A stretch of DNA of 15,845 bases, taken from the NCBI GenBank assembly GCA_025356695.1, contig JANXSE010000294.1, forward strand, positions 1-15,845. Direction: 5' to 3'. The notes under the pieces are model-generated. The model was not told the origin of the DNA, made no database searches, and was given only the letters and a program-made list of their open reading frames with translations. Of this stretch, positions 1-8,196 are shown piece by piece. The stretch is from Betaproteobacteria bacterium. GTDB taxonomy: Bacteria > Pseudomonadota > Gammaproteobacteria > Burkholderiales > SG8-41. The translations under genes and the position numbers were made by a program. Each line of letters starts with the position of its first letter. Within the stretch, counting starts at the first letter, position 1.

Positions 1-141
1 GGTCAGCGGGGCGTTGATGAACACCGTCTTCCCGTCCAACTTCATGGCGCGGATGCGATGGGAGGTGGGGATCCGATCAATCTCCTGGGCGTTCCATGGC
101 AGCATTCGGTCGGCCGTCGGAGTCAAGACCGTCACTAGGCC
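1..141 (-). CDS. Possible partial unidentified protein, truncated at both ends
   Basis: I do not recognise this protein. Read on the - strand, the 45 codons from the GTG at 135-133 down to base 1 are open, with no stop, and 39 of them end in G or C. That codon bias matches the real genes of the window. The translation includes [15 protein letters not shown] and then [16 protein letters not shown], which looks like ordinary globular protein with no low-complexity bias. The gene would run off the left edge. Its N-terminal side meets the EF-Tu fragment somewhere around bases 133-148; beyond that the same frame stays open but is only antisense tuf. The + strand frames here show no EF-Tu similarity. 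It may be a gene fragment joined to tuf by recombination or insertion, or an assembly chimera at a tuf repeat. Function unknown. Confidence 0.3.
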
Positions 142-249
142 GATGTGAATCTGATTCAGCCGATCGCGATGGAAGAGGGTCTGCGGTTTGCGATTCGCGA
201 AGGTGGCCGTACTGTCGGCGCCGGCGTCGTCGCTAAAGTCATCGAATAA
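139..249 (+). CDS. tuf: Elongation factor Tu, C-terminal fragment (5' part missing)
   Basis: This is the C-terminal end of EF-Tu, the GTPase that delivers aminoacyl-tRNA to the ribosome. From base 145 the frame reads [20 protein letters not shown] and then [14 protein letters not shown] before TAA (247-249). This is the last strand region of beta-barrel domain 3, which is nearly invariant in bacteria. Upstream the similarity stops abruptly: the same frame has a TAG at 136-138, and no + frame continues into the rest of domain 3. As written, the window therefore holds only about 35 codons of this gene. Its position before tRNA-Trp and secE is the usual place of the first of two tuf copies in beta- and gammaproteobacteria. 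Either the copy is interrupted by foreign DNA or the assembly is wrong here. Confidence 0.85.
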   Translation, partial: ADVNLIQPIAMEEGLRFAIREGGRTVGAGVVAKVIE

Positions 250-277
250 AGCGTACGGGATTACGGGGTCGGTTATG

Positions 278-295
278 CCGGGCGTTTGCGCCCGG
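278..295 (+). other. GC-rich hairpin downstream of tuf
   Basis: A perfect 7-bp stem (CCGGGCG, 278-284, with CGCCCGG, 289-295) closes a TTTG loop, 28 bases after the tuf stop. No T-tract follows, so it does not look like an efficient intrinsic terminator. A 3'-end stabilising structure or a processing signal between tuf mRNA and tRNA-Trp is a better guess. The role is inference. Confidence 0.4.
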
Positions 296-299
296 TGCA

Positions 300-323
300 C
301 TGAATCCGCAGTTCTGATTCCTG
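300..323 (+). repeat. Degenerate copy of the CTGAATCC-type intergenic repeat
   Basis: CTGAATCC (300-307) and CTGATTCCTG (314-323) lie six bases apart in the tuf to tRNA-Trp gap. They match the unit seen more clearly at 2755-2787 in the rplA-rplJ gap and, inverted, at 1331-1345. The copy is imperfect and short, so membership in one repeat family is an inference. Confidence 0.3.
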
Positions 324-335
324 TATCAAGAAATT

Positions 336-411
336 AGGCCAGTAGCTCAATTGGCAGAGCGTCGGTCTCCAAAACCGAAGGTTGGGGGTTCGATTCCCTC
401 CTGGCCTGCCA
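336..411 (+). tRNA. tRNA-Trp (anticodon CCA)
   Basis: This is a complete 76-base cloverleaf. The acceptor stem pairs AGGCCAG (336-342) with CTGGCCT (401-407), followed by discriminator G and an encoded CCA. The D-stem is GCTC/GAGC, the anticodon stem TCGGT/ACCGA surrounds the loop CTCCAAA (anticodon CCA), and the T-arm contains TTCGATT. A tRNA-Trp between tuf and secE is a common arrangement in beta- and gammaproteobacteria. It probably shares a transcript with its neighbours and is released by RNase processing. Confidence 0.98.
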
Positions 412-444
412 GGCTCGAGTTGCTGGGCATACGCAAGTGAAAAG

Positions 445-795
445 ATGGCAGACAAGATAAAAATTGCACTAGCCGTAGCATTGGTGATCGCCGGACTTGC
501 CGGCTATTACCACTGGGACCAGAGCCCGCTGATTGCGCGTGTCGGTTCGGTCATCGTCGGCGCCGTTGCCGGGGTAGTGGTGTTCTGGACTGCAGCAATC
601 GGCAAAGAATTTTTCGCGTATGCGCGCGAATCGATTGATGAAGCAAAGCGGGTGGTTTGGCCGACCCGCAAGGAAACGTTGCAGACGACCGCAGTGGTAT
701 TCGGTTTCGTTTTGATCATGGCGATATTCCTTTGGCTGATCGACGCATCGCTGCTGTGGGCGGTGCGACAACTGATGGGGCAGGGCGATTCATGA
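445..795 (+). CDS. secE: Preprotein translocase subunit SecE
   Basis: SecE is the small essential subunit of the SecYEG translocon in the inner membrane. It clamps SecY and is needed for export and insertion of proteins. The 116-residue product has three hydrophobic segments (about residues 6-22, 28-48 and 82-105), as in the long three-helix SecE of proteobacteria. The hallmark amphipathic stretch [19 protein letters not shown] (about 60-78), including the conserved WPTRKE motif, precedes the last helix. I chose the ATG at 445. An in-frame ATG at 382 lies inside tRNA-Trp and would add 21 unrelated residues. The ribosome site is weak (AAGTGAAAAG). The gene begins 33 bases after the tRNA, and its stop codon overlaps the nusG start (ATGA), which suggests translational coupling. 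Confidence 0.97.
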   Translation: MADKIKIALAVALVIAGLAGYYHWDQSPLIARVGSVIVGAVAGVVVFWTAAIGKEFFAYARESIDEAKRVVWPTRKETLQTTAVVFGFVLIMAIFLWLIDASLLWAVRQLMGQGDS

Positions 796-1325
796 GCAAG
801 AAATGGTACGTGGTCCATGCCTACTCCGGTTTCGAAAAGACCGTGCAACGCACGCTCACCGAAAGAATTACGCGCTCCGGCATGCAGGATCAGTTCGGTC
901 GCATTCTGGTGCCGGTCGAGGAAGTCGTTGAAATGAAGAGCGGCCAGAAAAATATTTCCGAGCGGAAGTTTTTCCCCGGCTATGTGTTGGTCGAAATGGA
1001 TATGACCGACGAATCGTGGCACTTGGTGAAGAGCACGCCGAAGGTGACCGGTTTCATCGGTGGCACATCGACGCGGCCGACACCGATTTCGGAAAAGGAA
1101 GTGCAGAACATTCTGCATCAGATTCAGGAGGGCGTTGAAAAGCCGCGCCCGAAGGTGCTGTTCGAAAACGGCGAAATGGTGCGCGTCAAAGAGGGGCCGT
1201 TCACAGATTTCAACGGCACTGTCGAAGATGTCAATTACGACAAGAACAAGATTCGTGTCGCGGTGACGATTTTCGGAAGGTCAACGCCTGTCGAGCTCGA
1301 TTTCGGGCAGGTTGAGAAGGCTTAG
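792..1325 (+). CDS. nusG: Transcription termination/antitermination factor NusG
   Basis: NusG binds the RNA polymerase clamp, raises processivity, and through its C-terminal domain contacts Rho or ribosomal S10. The 177-residue length is typical. The N-terminal NGN domain begins [18 protein letters not shown] and includes [14 protein letters not shown] (about 56-69) and VTGFIGG (85-91). The KOW domain follows (about 124-177) with [19 protein letters not shown]. The start is the ATG at 792, overlapping the secE TGA by four bases. Earlier in-frame starts, back to 657, lie inside secE and give unrelated sequence. The secE-nusG pairing is the standard arrangement. No terminator separates it from rplK, so readthrough into the ribosomal genes is possible. 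Confidence 0.98.
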   Translation: MSKKWYVVHAYSGFEKTVQRTLTERITRSGMQDQFGRILVPVEEVVEMKSGQKNISERKFFPGYVLVEMDMTDESWHLVKSTPKVTGFIGGTSTRPTPISEKEVQNILHQIQEGVEKPRPKVLFENGEMVRVKEGPFTDFNGTVEDVNYDKNKIRVAVTIFGRSTPVELDFGQVEKA

Positions 1326-1330
1326 CAGCA

Positions 1331-1345
1331 GGATTCGGGATTTAG
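1331..1345 (+). repeat. Copy of the GGATTCAGGATTCAG-like intergenic repeat
   Basis: GGATTCGGGATTTAG begins five bases after the nusG stop codon. It matches 13 of 15 positions of GGATTCAGGATTCAG, the reverse complement of the unit at 2755-2769. A match this good in a 102-base gap is unlikely to be chance, but the element is short and its role is unknown. Confidence 0.4.
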
Positions 1346-1378
1346 TAAGTAGCAAGGCAGTTGGTTTTTTAACGGGGA

Positions 1379-1400
1379 GGACGGCGTAAAACCGCAGTCC
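1379..1400 (+). promoter_or_regulatory. Hairpin in the rplK leader, candidate L1 repressor site
   Basis: GGAC (1379-1382) pairs with GTCC (1397-1400), and GCG (1384-1386) with CGC (1393-1395). A G-A mismatch (1383/1396) sits between the two stems, and a six-base loop TAAAAC closes the top. The hairpin lies 27 bases before the rplK start. In E. coli the L11-L1 operon is repressed by L1 binding the leader just upstream of rplK, at a structure mimicking its 23S rRNA site. Position and internal mismatch fit that role, but I cannot align it with a known L1 site, so the function is inferred. Confidence 0.35.
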
Positions 1401-1427
1401 GCTGGCACCCAAAAAAGGAGCACCATC

Positions 1428-1859
1428 ATGGCAAAGAAGATCGTAGGCTTTATCAAGTTGCAATGCCCGGCGGGCAAAGCAAACCCCAGCCCACCCATCG
1501 GGCCGGCTCTGGGCCAACGCGGCCTGAACATTATGGAATTCTGCAAGGCGTTCAATGCGCAGACGCAGAAGGTCGAAGCAGGTCTGATGCTGCCGGTCGT
1601 TATCACCGCGTATCAGGACAAGAGCTTCACATTCATTATTAAAACGGCGCCGGCCTCGGTGCTGATCAAGAAGTTGCTGAAGCTGGAAAAAGGCAGCAAG
1701 GTTCCGCACACCGATAAGGTCGGCAAGCTGACCCGTGCGCAAGCCGAAGAAATTGCCAAGACCAAGATGCCTGATTTGACCGCGGGCGATATGGATGCGG
1801 CGGTCAGAACAATTGCCGGCAGCGCGCGCAGCATGGGCGTCGATGTGGAGGGTGTATAA
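1428..1859 (+). CDS. rplK: 50S ribosomal protein L11
   Basis: L11 binds the GTPase-associated centre of 23S rRNA at the base of the L7/L12 stalk and takes part in factor binding and RelA activation. The 143-residue product has the normal length. The N-terminal domain carries [19 protein letters not shown] (14-32), with the proline-rich factor-contact segment. The C-terminal RNA-binding domain includes [20 protein letters not shown] and ends [12 protein letters not shown]. Residue 13 is a cysteine (LQCPAGK), where I would expect an aliphatic residue; this is unlikely to matter. The start is the ATG at 1428, behind a good ribosome site (AAAGGAG, ending at 1420). The stop is one base before rplA, so the two are probably translated together. 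Confidence 0.98.
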   Translation: MAKKIVGFIKLQCPAGKANPSPPIGPALGQRGLNIMEFCKAFNAQTQKVEAGLMLPVVITAYQDKSFTFIIKTAPASVLIKKLLKLEKGSKVPHTDKVGKLTRAQAEEIAKTKMPDLTAGDMDAAVRTIAGSARSMGVDVEGV

Positions 1860-1860
1860 C

Positions 1861-2556
1861 ATGGCCAAACTCTCGAAACGCTATAGCGCACTGGTAACCA
1901 AGGTCGATCGCGATAAGGTTTACCCGATCAGCGATGCATTGACGATGGTCAAGCAGAACGCAACGGCGAAATTCAACGAATCGATCGATGTTGCGATCAA
2001 TCTCGGCATTGATGCGAAAAAATCCGACCAGACCGTGCGCGGTTCTGTCGTGATGCCGGCCGGTACCGGAAAAACCGTGCGCGTTGCAGTGTTTGCTCAG
2101 GGCGATCGCGCCAAAGCGGCGACCGATGCGGGTGCCGATATTGTTGGCATGGACGATCTCGCTGCCGACATCAAAGCCGGCAAGATGGATTTCGATGTTG
2201 TTATCGCAACGCCGGACACCATGCGCGTGGTCGGCACGCTGGGCCAGATTCTCGGTCCGCGCGGTTTGATGCCGAACCCGAAGGTCGGCACCGTTACGCA
2301 GGATGTTGCGGCGGCGGTCAAGAACGCAAAAGCAGGTCAGGTGCAATATCGCGCCGACAAGACCGGTATCGTCCAGTGCACGATCGGACGCGCGTCGTTC
2401 ACGGTTGATGCACTGACTGAAAACATGAAGGCATTGCTGGACGCGGTGAACAAATCCCGTCCGACAGGCATCAAAGGCATCTACCTGAAGAAGGTATCGG
2501 TGTCGAGCACGATGGGCGTCGGGGTTCGTATCGACCAGTCGAGCTTGCAGGCTTGA
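1861..2556 (+). CDS. rplA: 50S ribosomal protein L1
   Basis: L1 forms the mobile L1 stalk that helps release E-site tRNA, and in the classical model it represses its own operon by binding the rplK leader. The product is 231 residues, the usual size. The family signature sits at about 125-145 and reads [20 protein letters not shown]. The protein ends in the expected [21 protein letters not shown] region. I chose the ATG at 1861, one base after the rplK TAA and behind GGAGGG (1847-1852) inside rplK. An earlier in-frame start at 1795 would add 22 residues that are rplK in another frame. No clear terminator follows; the 387-base gap after it holds the L10 leader. Confidence 0.98.
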   Translation: MAKLSKRYSALVTKVDRDKVYPISDALTMVKQNATAKFNESIDVAINLGIDAKKSDQTVRGSVVMPAGTGKTVRVAVFAQGDRAKAATDAGADIVGMDDLAADIKAGKMDFDVVIATPDTMRVVGTLGQILGPRGLMPNPKVGTVTQDVAAAVKNAKAGQVQYRADKTGIVQCTIGRASFTVDALTENMKALLDAVNKSRPTGIKGIYLKKVSVSSTMGVGVRIDQSSLQA

Positions 2557-2656
2557 AAGTTTAGGAATTGGTAGAGAAGGCTTTGGGCTGCCGGTAGTGC
2601 GCAGTTTGGCAATGCCGGCAGGTTGTCAAAGACCGTAGGGGTGGCTGCAGGATCGC

Positions 2657-2672
2657 GGAATCAGGATTCAGG
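2657..2672 (+). repeat. Repeat unit, left arm inside the L10 leader
   Basis: GGAATCAGGATTCAGG. Its core TCAGGATTCAG (2661-2671) is the exact reverse complement of CTGAATCCTGA at 2755-2765 and at 2776-2786, so it can form an 11-bp stem with either. Its first nine bases, GGAATCAGG, recur at 2812-2820. Confidence 0.55.
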
Positions 2673-2754
2673 AGAGCAAAACCTGAATAAATGGTTCCAA
2701 CGTATGCAGTTGCTTAATTGAGGGCTGATGTTGTCGACGATTTTGGTTTCTTTA

Positions 2755-2787
2755 CTGAATCCTGAATCCCGGCAACTGAATCCTGAA
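2755..2787 (+). repeat. Tandem pair of CTGAATCCTGAA units in the L10 leader
   Basis: The 12-base unit CTGAATCCTGAA occurs twice, at 2755-2766 and 2776-2787, with a 21-base period. The second copy abuts the CCTTACG strand of the L10 leader stem. Both are complementary to the left arm at 2661-2671. Weaker relatives lie at 300-323 and 1331-1345. This looks like a short dispersed intergenic repeat of this genome, but the total copy number cannot be seen from this window. Confidence 0.55.
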
Positions 2788-2943
2788 CCTTACGCAGACG
2801 GCGTGCCCCTCGGAATCAGGTTGTTGCAATGCCTGGCACTAAGGTCGCCGTTGTTTGAATGGTGAGCGATGGATCGCAGAATGAAGTTTGATTTGCAATT
2901 CGGCGTTTCCCGCGTGTCATTCGTTAACGTATGGAGGTAGACC

Positions 2944-3474
2944 TTGAGTCTTAATCTGGAGCAGAAACAGGCGGTAGTGGCTGAAGTCAGCGCGCAGGTC
3001 AAGCTGGCACAGGCCATCGTCGTCGCAGAGTACCGCGGCCTTGAGGTCAAAGAGATGACCGACTTGCGCAAGAAGGCGCGCACGTCGGGCATTTATCTGC
3101 GTGTCCTCAAGAATACGCTCGTGCGCCGCGCCGTCGCCGATACCCCGTTTGCAGGACTGACCGAAAAAATGGTCGGCCCGCTGGCATACGGGATTTCGAG
3201 CGATCCGGTGAAGGTCGCGAAAGTATTGCACGACTTCGCCAAAGGCAACGAGAAGTTCGTTATCAAAGCCGGCGCGATGGCCAACCTTGTCATGTCTCCC
3301 AAGGACGTGGCGAGTCTGGCCTCAATGCCGAGCCGCGATGAACTGCTCGCGAAGCTGATGGGAACCATGCAGGCGCCGATCGCAAAGTTTGTGCGGACAC
3401 TGAACGAAGTGCCGGGCAAATTTGTGCGCACCGTCGCCGCCGTGCGGGACCAGAAGGAAAAACAGGCCGCCTGA
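2944..3474 (+). CDS. rplJ: 50S ribosomal protein L10
   Basis: L10 anchors the L7/L12 dimers to the ribosome and, with L12 bound, represses its own mRNA. The product is 176 residues. The N-terminal RNA-binding domain begins [19 protein letters not shown] and contains [11 protein letters not shown] and [12 protein letters not shown]. The C-terminal helix that carries L12 dimers ends in [10 protein letters not shown]. The start is a TTG at 2944, six bases after a strong GGAGG (2933-2937). The nearby ATG at 2931 is in another frame and meets a stop after seven codons. The N-terminus matches betaproteobacterial L10 from the first residue, so I trust the TTG. rplL follows after 55 bases as part of the same operon. 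Confidence 0.96.
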   Translation: MSLNLEQKQAVVAEVSAQVKLAQAIVVAEYRGLEVKEMTDLRKKARTSGIYLRVLKNTLVRRAVADTPFAGLTEKMVGPLAYGISSDPVKVAKVLHDFAKGNEKFVIKAGAMANLVMSPKDVASLASMPSRDELLAKLMGTMQAPIAKFVRTLNEVPGKFVRTVAAVRDQKEKQAA

Positions 3475-3529
3475 GGGCGGAGTTGCAACCACTAGCTTGA
3501 TCCGAAGATATTCTTGATTGGAGAACAAC

Positions 3530-3913
3530 ATGGCATTAGCCAAAGCAGAAATACTTGAAGCAATTTCCCAGATGACCGTGCTCGAACTTTCGGGCCTCAT
3601 CAAGGACATGGAAGAGAAGTTCGGCGTATCGGCGGCTGCGGCTGCGGTTGCGGTGGCGGCACCTGCTGCAGGTGGCGGCGGCGCAGCGGCTGCTGAAGCG
3701 CAAACCGAGTTCACGGTGAATTTGACCGGCGCTGGCGCCAACAAGGTCAACGTGATCAAGGTCGTACGCGCAGTGACGCAACTGGGTCTGAAAGAAGCAA
3801 AAGACCTGGTCGACGGCGCACCGAAGGCAGTGAAGGAAGGCGTCACGAAAGCGGATGCCGACGCAATCCTTAAGCAACTGCTCGACGCCGGCGCAACGGC
3901 TGAAATCAAGTAA
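3530..3913 (+). CDS. rplL: 50S ribosomal protein L7/L12
   Basis: L7/L12 is the multicopy stalk protein that recruits and stimulates translation GTPases such as EF-G and EF-Tu. The product is 127 residues. The N-terminal dimerisation domain (1-32) is followed by an Ala/Gly-rich flexible hinge (about 33-56). The C-terminal domain (57-127) contains the conserved [20 protein letters not shown] and [14 protein letters not shown] segments. I chose the ATG at 3530, with GGAG at 3520-3523. An in-frame TTG at 3518 would place that ribosome site inside the coding region and add four unlikely residues. The gene is followed by a strong hairpin with a T-rich tail, then rpoB. Confidence 0.98.
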   Translation: MALAKAEILEAISQMTVLELSGLIKDMEEKFGVSAAAAAVAVAAPAAGGGGAAAAEAQTEFTVNLTGAGANKVNVIKVVRAVTQLGLKEAKDLVDGAPKAVKEGVTKADADAILKQLLDAGATAEIK

Positions 3914-3932
3914 CACTTGTTGTGTGCAACGG

Positions 3933-3975
3933 GGCCGGCGGGTAACCGCCGGCCTGCTGTTCTTTTGTTTTTTGT
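3933..3975 (+). terminator. rplL-rpoB intercistronic terminator/attenuator
   Basis: A perfect 9-bp stem (GGCCGGCGG, 3933-3941, with CCGCCGGCC, 3946-3954) closes a GTAA loop, a GNRA-type tetraloop. The tail reads TGCTGTTCTTTTGTTTTTTG. It begins about 20 bases after the rplL stop and 76 bases end before rpoB. In E. coli an attenuator in this position cuts transcription so that polymerase subunits are made at a lower level than L12. The long, interrupted T-tract suits partial termination. Readthrough must occur, since I see no strong separate promoter for rpoB. The same hairpin could also be an RNase processing site. Confidence 0.8.
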
Positions 3976-4050
3976 AACGGACAGGCCAGCGCCGAGCGCA
4001 TCCGCCGGGTGCGTTGGGTCCCGGTCCGACTTTACTGTTGAGGAGCCTCA

Positions 4051-7000
4051 ATGAGCTACTCGTTCACTGAAAAAAAGCGCATTCGTAAGAGCTTTGCAAA
4101 ACGTTCGAGCGTACTGCCCGTGCCGTATTTGCTGGCAACACAGCTCGATTCTTACGCTGCATTCCTGCAGGAATTCACGAATCCCGATACGCGCAAGGGC
4201 GAAGGCCTGCAGGCCGCGTTCCAGAGCGTGTTTCCGATCGAGAGTCATTCCAAGAATGCACGCCTCGAATTCGTCAGCTACGTTCTGGGCAAGCCGCCGT
4301 TCGACGTCAAGGAATGTCAGCAGCGCGGCCTGACTTTTGCGGCGCCGCTGCGCGCAAAAGTGCGCCTGACGATCATGGACAAAGAAGCTTCCAAACCGAC
4401 GATCAAAGAGGTGAAAGAACAGGAAGTCTACATGGGCGAAATTCCGCTCATGACCGGCACCGGCTCGTTCGTCATCAACGGCACCGAGCGCGTCATCGTG
4501 TCGCAGTTGCATCGTTCACCCGGCGTGTTCTTTGAACATGACCGCGGCAAAACGCACTCGTCCGGCAAGCTGCTGTTCTCGGCGCGCATTATTCCGTATC
4601 GCGGCTCGTGGCTCGATTTCGAGTACGACCCGAAGGATTACCTGTATTTCCGCGTTGACCGCCGCCGCAAGATGCCGGTGACGATACTGCTCAAAGCGCT
4701 TGGCTATATGCAGGAGCAGATCCTGTCCGAATTCTTTGTCTTCGACACTTTCCGCATTACCAAGACGGAAATCGAATTCGAACTGGTGCCTGAACGCCTG
4801 CGCGGCGAAATCGCACGTTTTGATTTCACCACCAAGACAGGCAAGGCGATCGTCGCCAAGGACAAGCGCATCACCCAGCGCCACGTGCGCGAGATGACGG
4901 AAGCGCACCTGACCAAGATCACGGTGCCGCAGGATTACATGCTGGGCCGTGTGCTTGCCCACAATGTGGTCGACAAGGACAGCGGCGAGGTGATTGCCAA
5001 CGCCAACGATGAATTCACCGAAGAACTGCTGCAAAAGCTGATCGATGCCAACGTCGGCAAGATCCAGACGATCTACACCAACGACCTCGATCAGGGCCCG
5101 TTCATTTCGCAGACGCTGCGTATTGACGAAACCGTTGACCAGATGGCGGCGATGGTGGCGATCTACCGCATGATGCGCCCCGGTGAACCGCCGACCGAAG
5201 ACGCGGTGAAAACGCTGTTCAACGGCCTGTTTTTCTCGGAAGACCGCTACGATCTGTCGGCAGTCGGCCGCATGAAATTCAACCGCCGTGTCGGTCGTTC
5301 GGAACTCACCGGCGCCGGCACGCTGTCGAAGGAAGACATCGTTGCCGTCATCCGCATTCTGGTTGAATTGCGCAACGGCAAAGGCGAAATCGACGATATC
5401 GATCACCTCGGCAATCGCCGCGTACGTTCGGTCGGCGAACTGGCGGAAAACCAGTTCCGTGCCGGTCTCGTGCGTGTTGAGCGCGCAGTGCGTGAGCGTC
5501 TCTCGCAGGCTGAATCAGAGAATCTGATGCCGCATGATTTGATCAATGCGAAACCCGTTTCAGCTGCGATCCGTGAATTTTTCGGTTCGTCGCAATTGTC
5601 GCAGTTCATGGATCAGACCAATCCGCTGTCGGAAATCACCCACAAGCGCCGTGTCTCGGCGCTGGGGCCGGGCGGTTTGACGCGCGAGCGTGCTGGTTTC
5701 GAAGTGCGCGACGTGCACCCGACGCATTACGGCCGCGTGTGCCCGATTGAGACGCCGGAAGGTCCGAACATCGGCCTGATCAATTCACTCGCCTTGTTTG
5801 CGCGTACCAACGAGTACGGTTTTCTCGAAACGCCGTATCGCGTGGTCAAAGATACGCACGTGACGGATGAAATTCATTATCTGTCGGCGATCGAAGAAAG
5901 CAAGTACGTCATTGCCCAGGCCAACGCTGAACTCGACAAGAAAAACAAGTTCACCGATGAACTGGTGTCCTGCCGCAGCAAGAACGAATTCACGCTGGCG
6001 ACACCCGATCGTATCGAGTACATGGACGTGGCGCCTTCGCAGATTGTGTCGGTTGCGGCATCGCTGATTCCGTTCCTCGAGCACGATGACGCCAACCGTG
6101 CATTGATGGGTTCGAACATGCAGCGCCAGGCGGTGCCCTGCCTGCGCGCCGAGAAGCCGCTGGTCGGCACCGGACTGGAGCGTACCGTCGCGGTCGACTC
6201 CGGCACCGCGGTGCGCGCCGAGCGCGGCGGCCTCGTCGATTACGTCGATGCCAGCCGTATCGTCGTGCGCGTGCATGATGAAGAAGCCACCGCCGGCGAA
6301 GTCGGCGTGGATATTTATAATCTCGTCAAGTACACGCGTTCCAACCAGAACACCAACATCAACCAGCGTCCGCTGGTGAAGGTCGGCGATATCATTGCCA
6401 AGGGCGACGTGGTGGCTGATGGCGCATCGACCGATATCGGTGAACTGGCGCTCGGTCAGAACATGCTGGTCGCGTTCATGCCGTGGAACGGTTACAACTA
6501 CGAGGATTCGATCCTGATCTCGGAGCGTGTCGTTGCCGATGACCGCTACACCTCGATCCATATCGAGGAATTGTCAGTGGTTGCGCGAGACACCAAGCTC
6601 GGAACGGAAGAAATTACGCGCGATATCTCGAACCTGTCGGAAACGCAGCTCGGCAATCTTGATGAGTCCGGCATTATCTACATCGGCGCGGAAGTGCAGG
6701 CCGGTGATGTGCTGGTCGGCAAGGTAACTCCGAAGGGCGAAACCCAGCTGACGCCGGAAGAGAAATTGCTGCGTGCAATTTTCGGCGAAAAAGCCTCCGA
6801 TGTGAAAGACACCAGCTTGCGCGTGCCTTCGGGCATGTCAGGCACGGTGATCGAAGTGCAGGTCTTCACGCGCGAAGGTATCGAGCGCGACAAGCGTGCC
6901 CAGCAGATCATCGACGATGAATTGAAGCGCTACAAGACCGACCTCGCCGACCAGATGCGTATCGTTGAAGACGACGCATTCTTGCGGCTGGAGCGCTTGA

Positions 7001-8130
7001 TTGTCGGCAAGACCGCCAACAAGGGACCGAAGAAGCTGGCGAAGGGTGCGAAGATTACAAAAACGTATCTGACCGATCTTGACCGCTATCACTGGTTTGA
7101 CGTTGACGTTGCCAATGACAAGGTCAATCGCCAGATGGAGCAGTTGAAGGAAGGTATGGCGCAGAAACGCATCGAATTCGACCGTGCCTATGAAGAAAAG
7201 AAAAAGAAGCTGACCAGCGGCGACGAATTGCCGCCGGGTGTGCAAAAAATGGTCAAGGTCTACGTCGCTATCAAGCGCCGTCTGCAGCCAGGCGACAAGA
7301 TGGCCGGCCGCCACGGCAACAAGGGCGTGATTTCGAAAATCACCCCGGTCGAAGACATGCCGCATATGGAAGACGGCACGACGGTCGACATCGTGCTGAA
7401 TCCGCTGGGCGTGCCTTCGCGCATGAACGTCGGCCAGATTCTCGAAACCCACCTCGGTTGGGCGGCGAAAGGTCTGGGTCTGCGCATCGGTGAGATGCTC
7501 AAGGCGCAGGCCAAGATCGCTGAAATCCGCAAATTCCTCGACAAGATCTATAACTCGAGCGGCAAGCAGGAGGATATTGAGAGTTTCACCGACGTGGAGA
7601 TTCTCGATCTGGCGACAAACCTGCAGAAAGGTGTGCCGTTCGCAACGCCGGTGTTCGATGGTGCGACCGAGGCTGAGATCAAGGCGATGCTGGAACTCGC
7701 CGGTCTGCCGAAGTCAGGCCAGATCACGCTGTTCGACGGACGCACCGGCGAAGCATTCGACCGGCAGGTCACCGTCGGTTACATGCAGATGCTGAAGTTG
7801 CATCACCTGGTCGATGACAAGATGCATGCGCGCTCGACCGGACCATACAGCCTGGTCACGCAGCAACCGCTCGGCGGCAAGGCGCAATTCGGCGGCCAGC
7901 GCTTCGGCGAAATGGAAGTGTGGGCGCTCGAGGCCTACGGCGCTTCCTACACGTTGCAGGAAATGCTTACCGTCAAGTCGGACGATACCGAAGGTCGTCG
8001 CAAGGTTTATGAGTCGATCGTCAAGGGCGAGCACAAAATCGAGGCCGGCATGCCGGAGTCGTTCAACGTGCTGGTCAAGGAAATCCGCTCGCTTGCCATC
8101 GACATTGATCTCGATCACGAACGATATTGA
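4051..8130 (+). CDS. rpoB: DNA-directed RNA polymerase subunit beta
   Basis: This is one of the two large catalytic subunits of RNA polymerase. The product has 1359 residues (E. coli 1342). The rifampicin-binding cluster is intact: [17 protein letters not shown] begins near residue 519, with D521, H531, R534 and S536 at the positions of E. coli D516, H526, R529 and S531, so no known resistance substitution is seen. Further on come [20 protein letters not shown], the betaproteobacterial insert region (about 940-1070) and [15 protein letters not shown]1083 and K1091 of that motif correspond to the active-site lysines E. coli K1065 and K1073. The C-terminal [20 protein letters not shown] docks with beta'. 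The start is the ATG at 4051, behind GAGGAG (4040-4045). rpoC follows after 66 bases without a visible terminator. Confidence 0.99.
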   Translation: MSYSFTEKKRIRKSFAKRSSVLPVPYLLATQLDSYAAFLQEFTNPDTRKGEGLQAAFQSVFPIESHSKNARLEFVSYVLGKPPFDVKECQQRGLTFAAPLRAKVRLTIMDKEASKPTIKEVKEQEVYMGEIPLMTGTGSFVINGTERVIVSQLHRSPGVFFEHDRGKTHSSGKLLFSARIIPYRGSWLDFEYDPKDYLYFRVDRRRKMPVTILLKALGYMQEQILSEFFVFDTFRITKTEIEFELVPERLRGEIARFDFTTKTGKAIVAKDKRITQRHVREMTEAHLTKITVPQDYMLGRVLAHNVVDKDSGEVIANANDEFTEELLQKLIDANVGKIQTIYTNDLDQGPFISQTLRIDETVDQMAAMVAIYRMMRPGEPPTEDAVKTLFNGLFFSEDRYDLSAVGRMKFNRRVGRSELTGAGTLSKEDIVAVIRILVELRNGKGEIDDIDHLGNRRVRSVGELAENQFRAGLVRVERAVRERLSQAESENLMPHDLINAKPVSAAIREFFGSSQLSQFMDQTNPLSEITHKRRVSALGPGGLTRERAGFEVRDVHPTHYGRVCPIETPEGPNIGLINSLALFARTNEYGFLETPYRVVKDTHVTDEIHYLSAIEESKYVIAQANAELDKKNKFTDELVSCRSKNEFTLATPDRIEYMDVAPSQIVSVAASLIPFLEHDDANRALMGSNMQRQAVPCLRAEKPLVGTGLERTVAVDSGTAVRAERGGLVDYVDASRIVVRVHDEEATAGEVGVDIYNLVKYTRSNQNTNINQRPLVKVGDIIAKGDVVADGASTDIGELALGQNMLVAFMPWNGYNYEDSILISERVVADDRYTSIHIEELSVVARDTKLGTEEITRDISNLSETQLGNLDESGIIYIGAEVQAGDVLVGKVTPKGETQLTPEEKLLRAIFGEKASDVKDTSLRVPSGMSGTVIEVQVFTREGIERDKRAQQIIDDELKRYKTDLADQMRIVEDDAFLRLERLIVGKTANKGPKKLAKGAKITKTYLTDLDRYHWFDVDVANDKVNRQMEQLKEGMAQKRIEFDRAYEEKKKKLTSGDELPPGVQKMVKVYVAIKRRLQPGDKMAGRHGNKGVISKITPVEDMPHMEDGTTVDIVLNPLGVPSRMNVGQILETHLGWAAKGLGLRIGEMLKAQAKIAEIRKFLDKIYNSSGKQEDIESFTDVEILDLATNLQKGVPFATPVFDGATEAEIKAMLELAGLPKSGQITLFDGRTGEAFDRQVTVGYMQMLKLHHLVDDKMHARSTGPYSLVTQQPLGGKAQFGGQRFGEMEVWALEAYGASYTLQEMLTVKSDDTEGRRKVYESIVKGEHKIEAGMPESFNVLVKEIRSLAIDIDLDHERY

Positions 8131-8196
8131 TGTAACGCCGCGAACCGGACTGAAAGAATTTTTGATTTTGTGCATCACGCCAACCTGGAGTGAAAC

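Larger units (their letters stand above)
2581..2830 (+). promoter_or_regulatory. L10 leader: autoregulatory mRNA structure upstream of rplJ
   Basis: In many bacteria the L10-(L12)n complex binds this leader and represses rplJL translation. CTTTG (2581-2585) pairs with CAAAG (2627-2631) around a hairpin CTGCCGG/CCGGCAG (2588-2594 with 2615-2621). Next comes AGACCGTAGG, whose CGTAGG (2634-2639) pairs with CCTTACG (2788-2794, one bulged T), followed by CAGACGG. This AGACCGTAGG...ACGCAGACGG frame is the conserved kink-turn region I know from proteobacterial L10 leaders. The stretch between its two halves is unusually long, about 150 bases, and contains inverted copies of a TCAGGATTCAG unit. The rest of the gap (2557-2580 and 2831-2932) shows nothing I can name; no convincing promoter was found. 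Confidence 0.65.

Noticed and set aside
278..323. Possible intrinsic terminator after tuf
   Set aside because: The hairpin is strong but no T-tract follows, and the tRNA-Trp and secE genes downstream have no visible promoter, so readthrough is more likely.
382..444. Longer SecE start at the ATG at 382
   Set aside because: This ATG lies within tRNA-Trp. The extra 21 residues are tRNA sequence, and the SecE family begins near the ATG at 445.
3620..3700. Alanine/glycine repeat-like stretch
   Set aside because: This is the flexible hinge of L7/L12 encoded by GCN and GGN codons, not a DNA repeat element.
5605..5660. T instead of N at the E. coli RpoB 518 position in the rifampicin cluster
   Set aside because: DQTNPLSE is the normal betaproteobacterial wording as I know it, and all main resistance positions are wild type.
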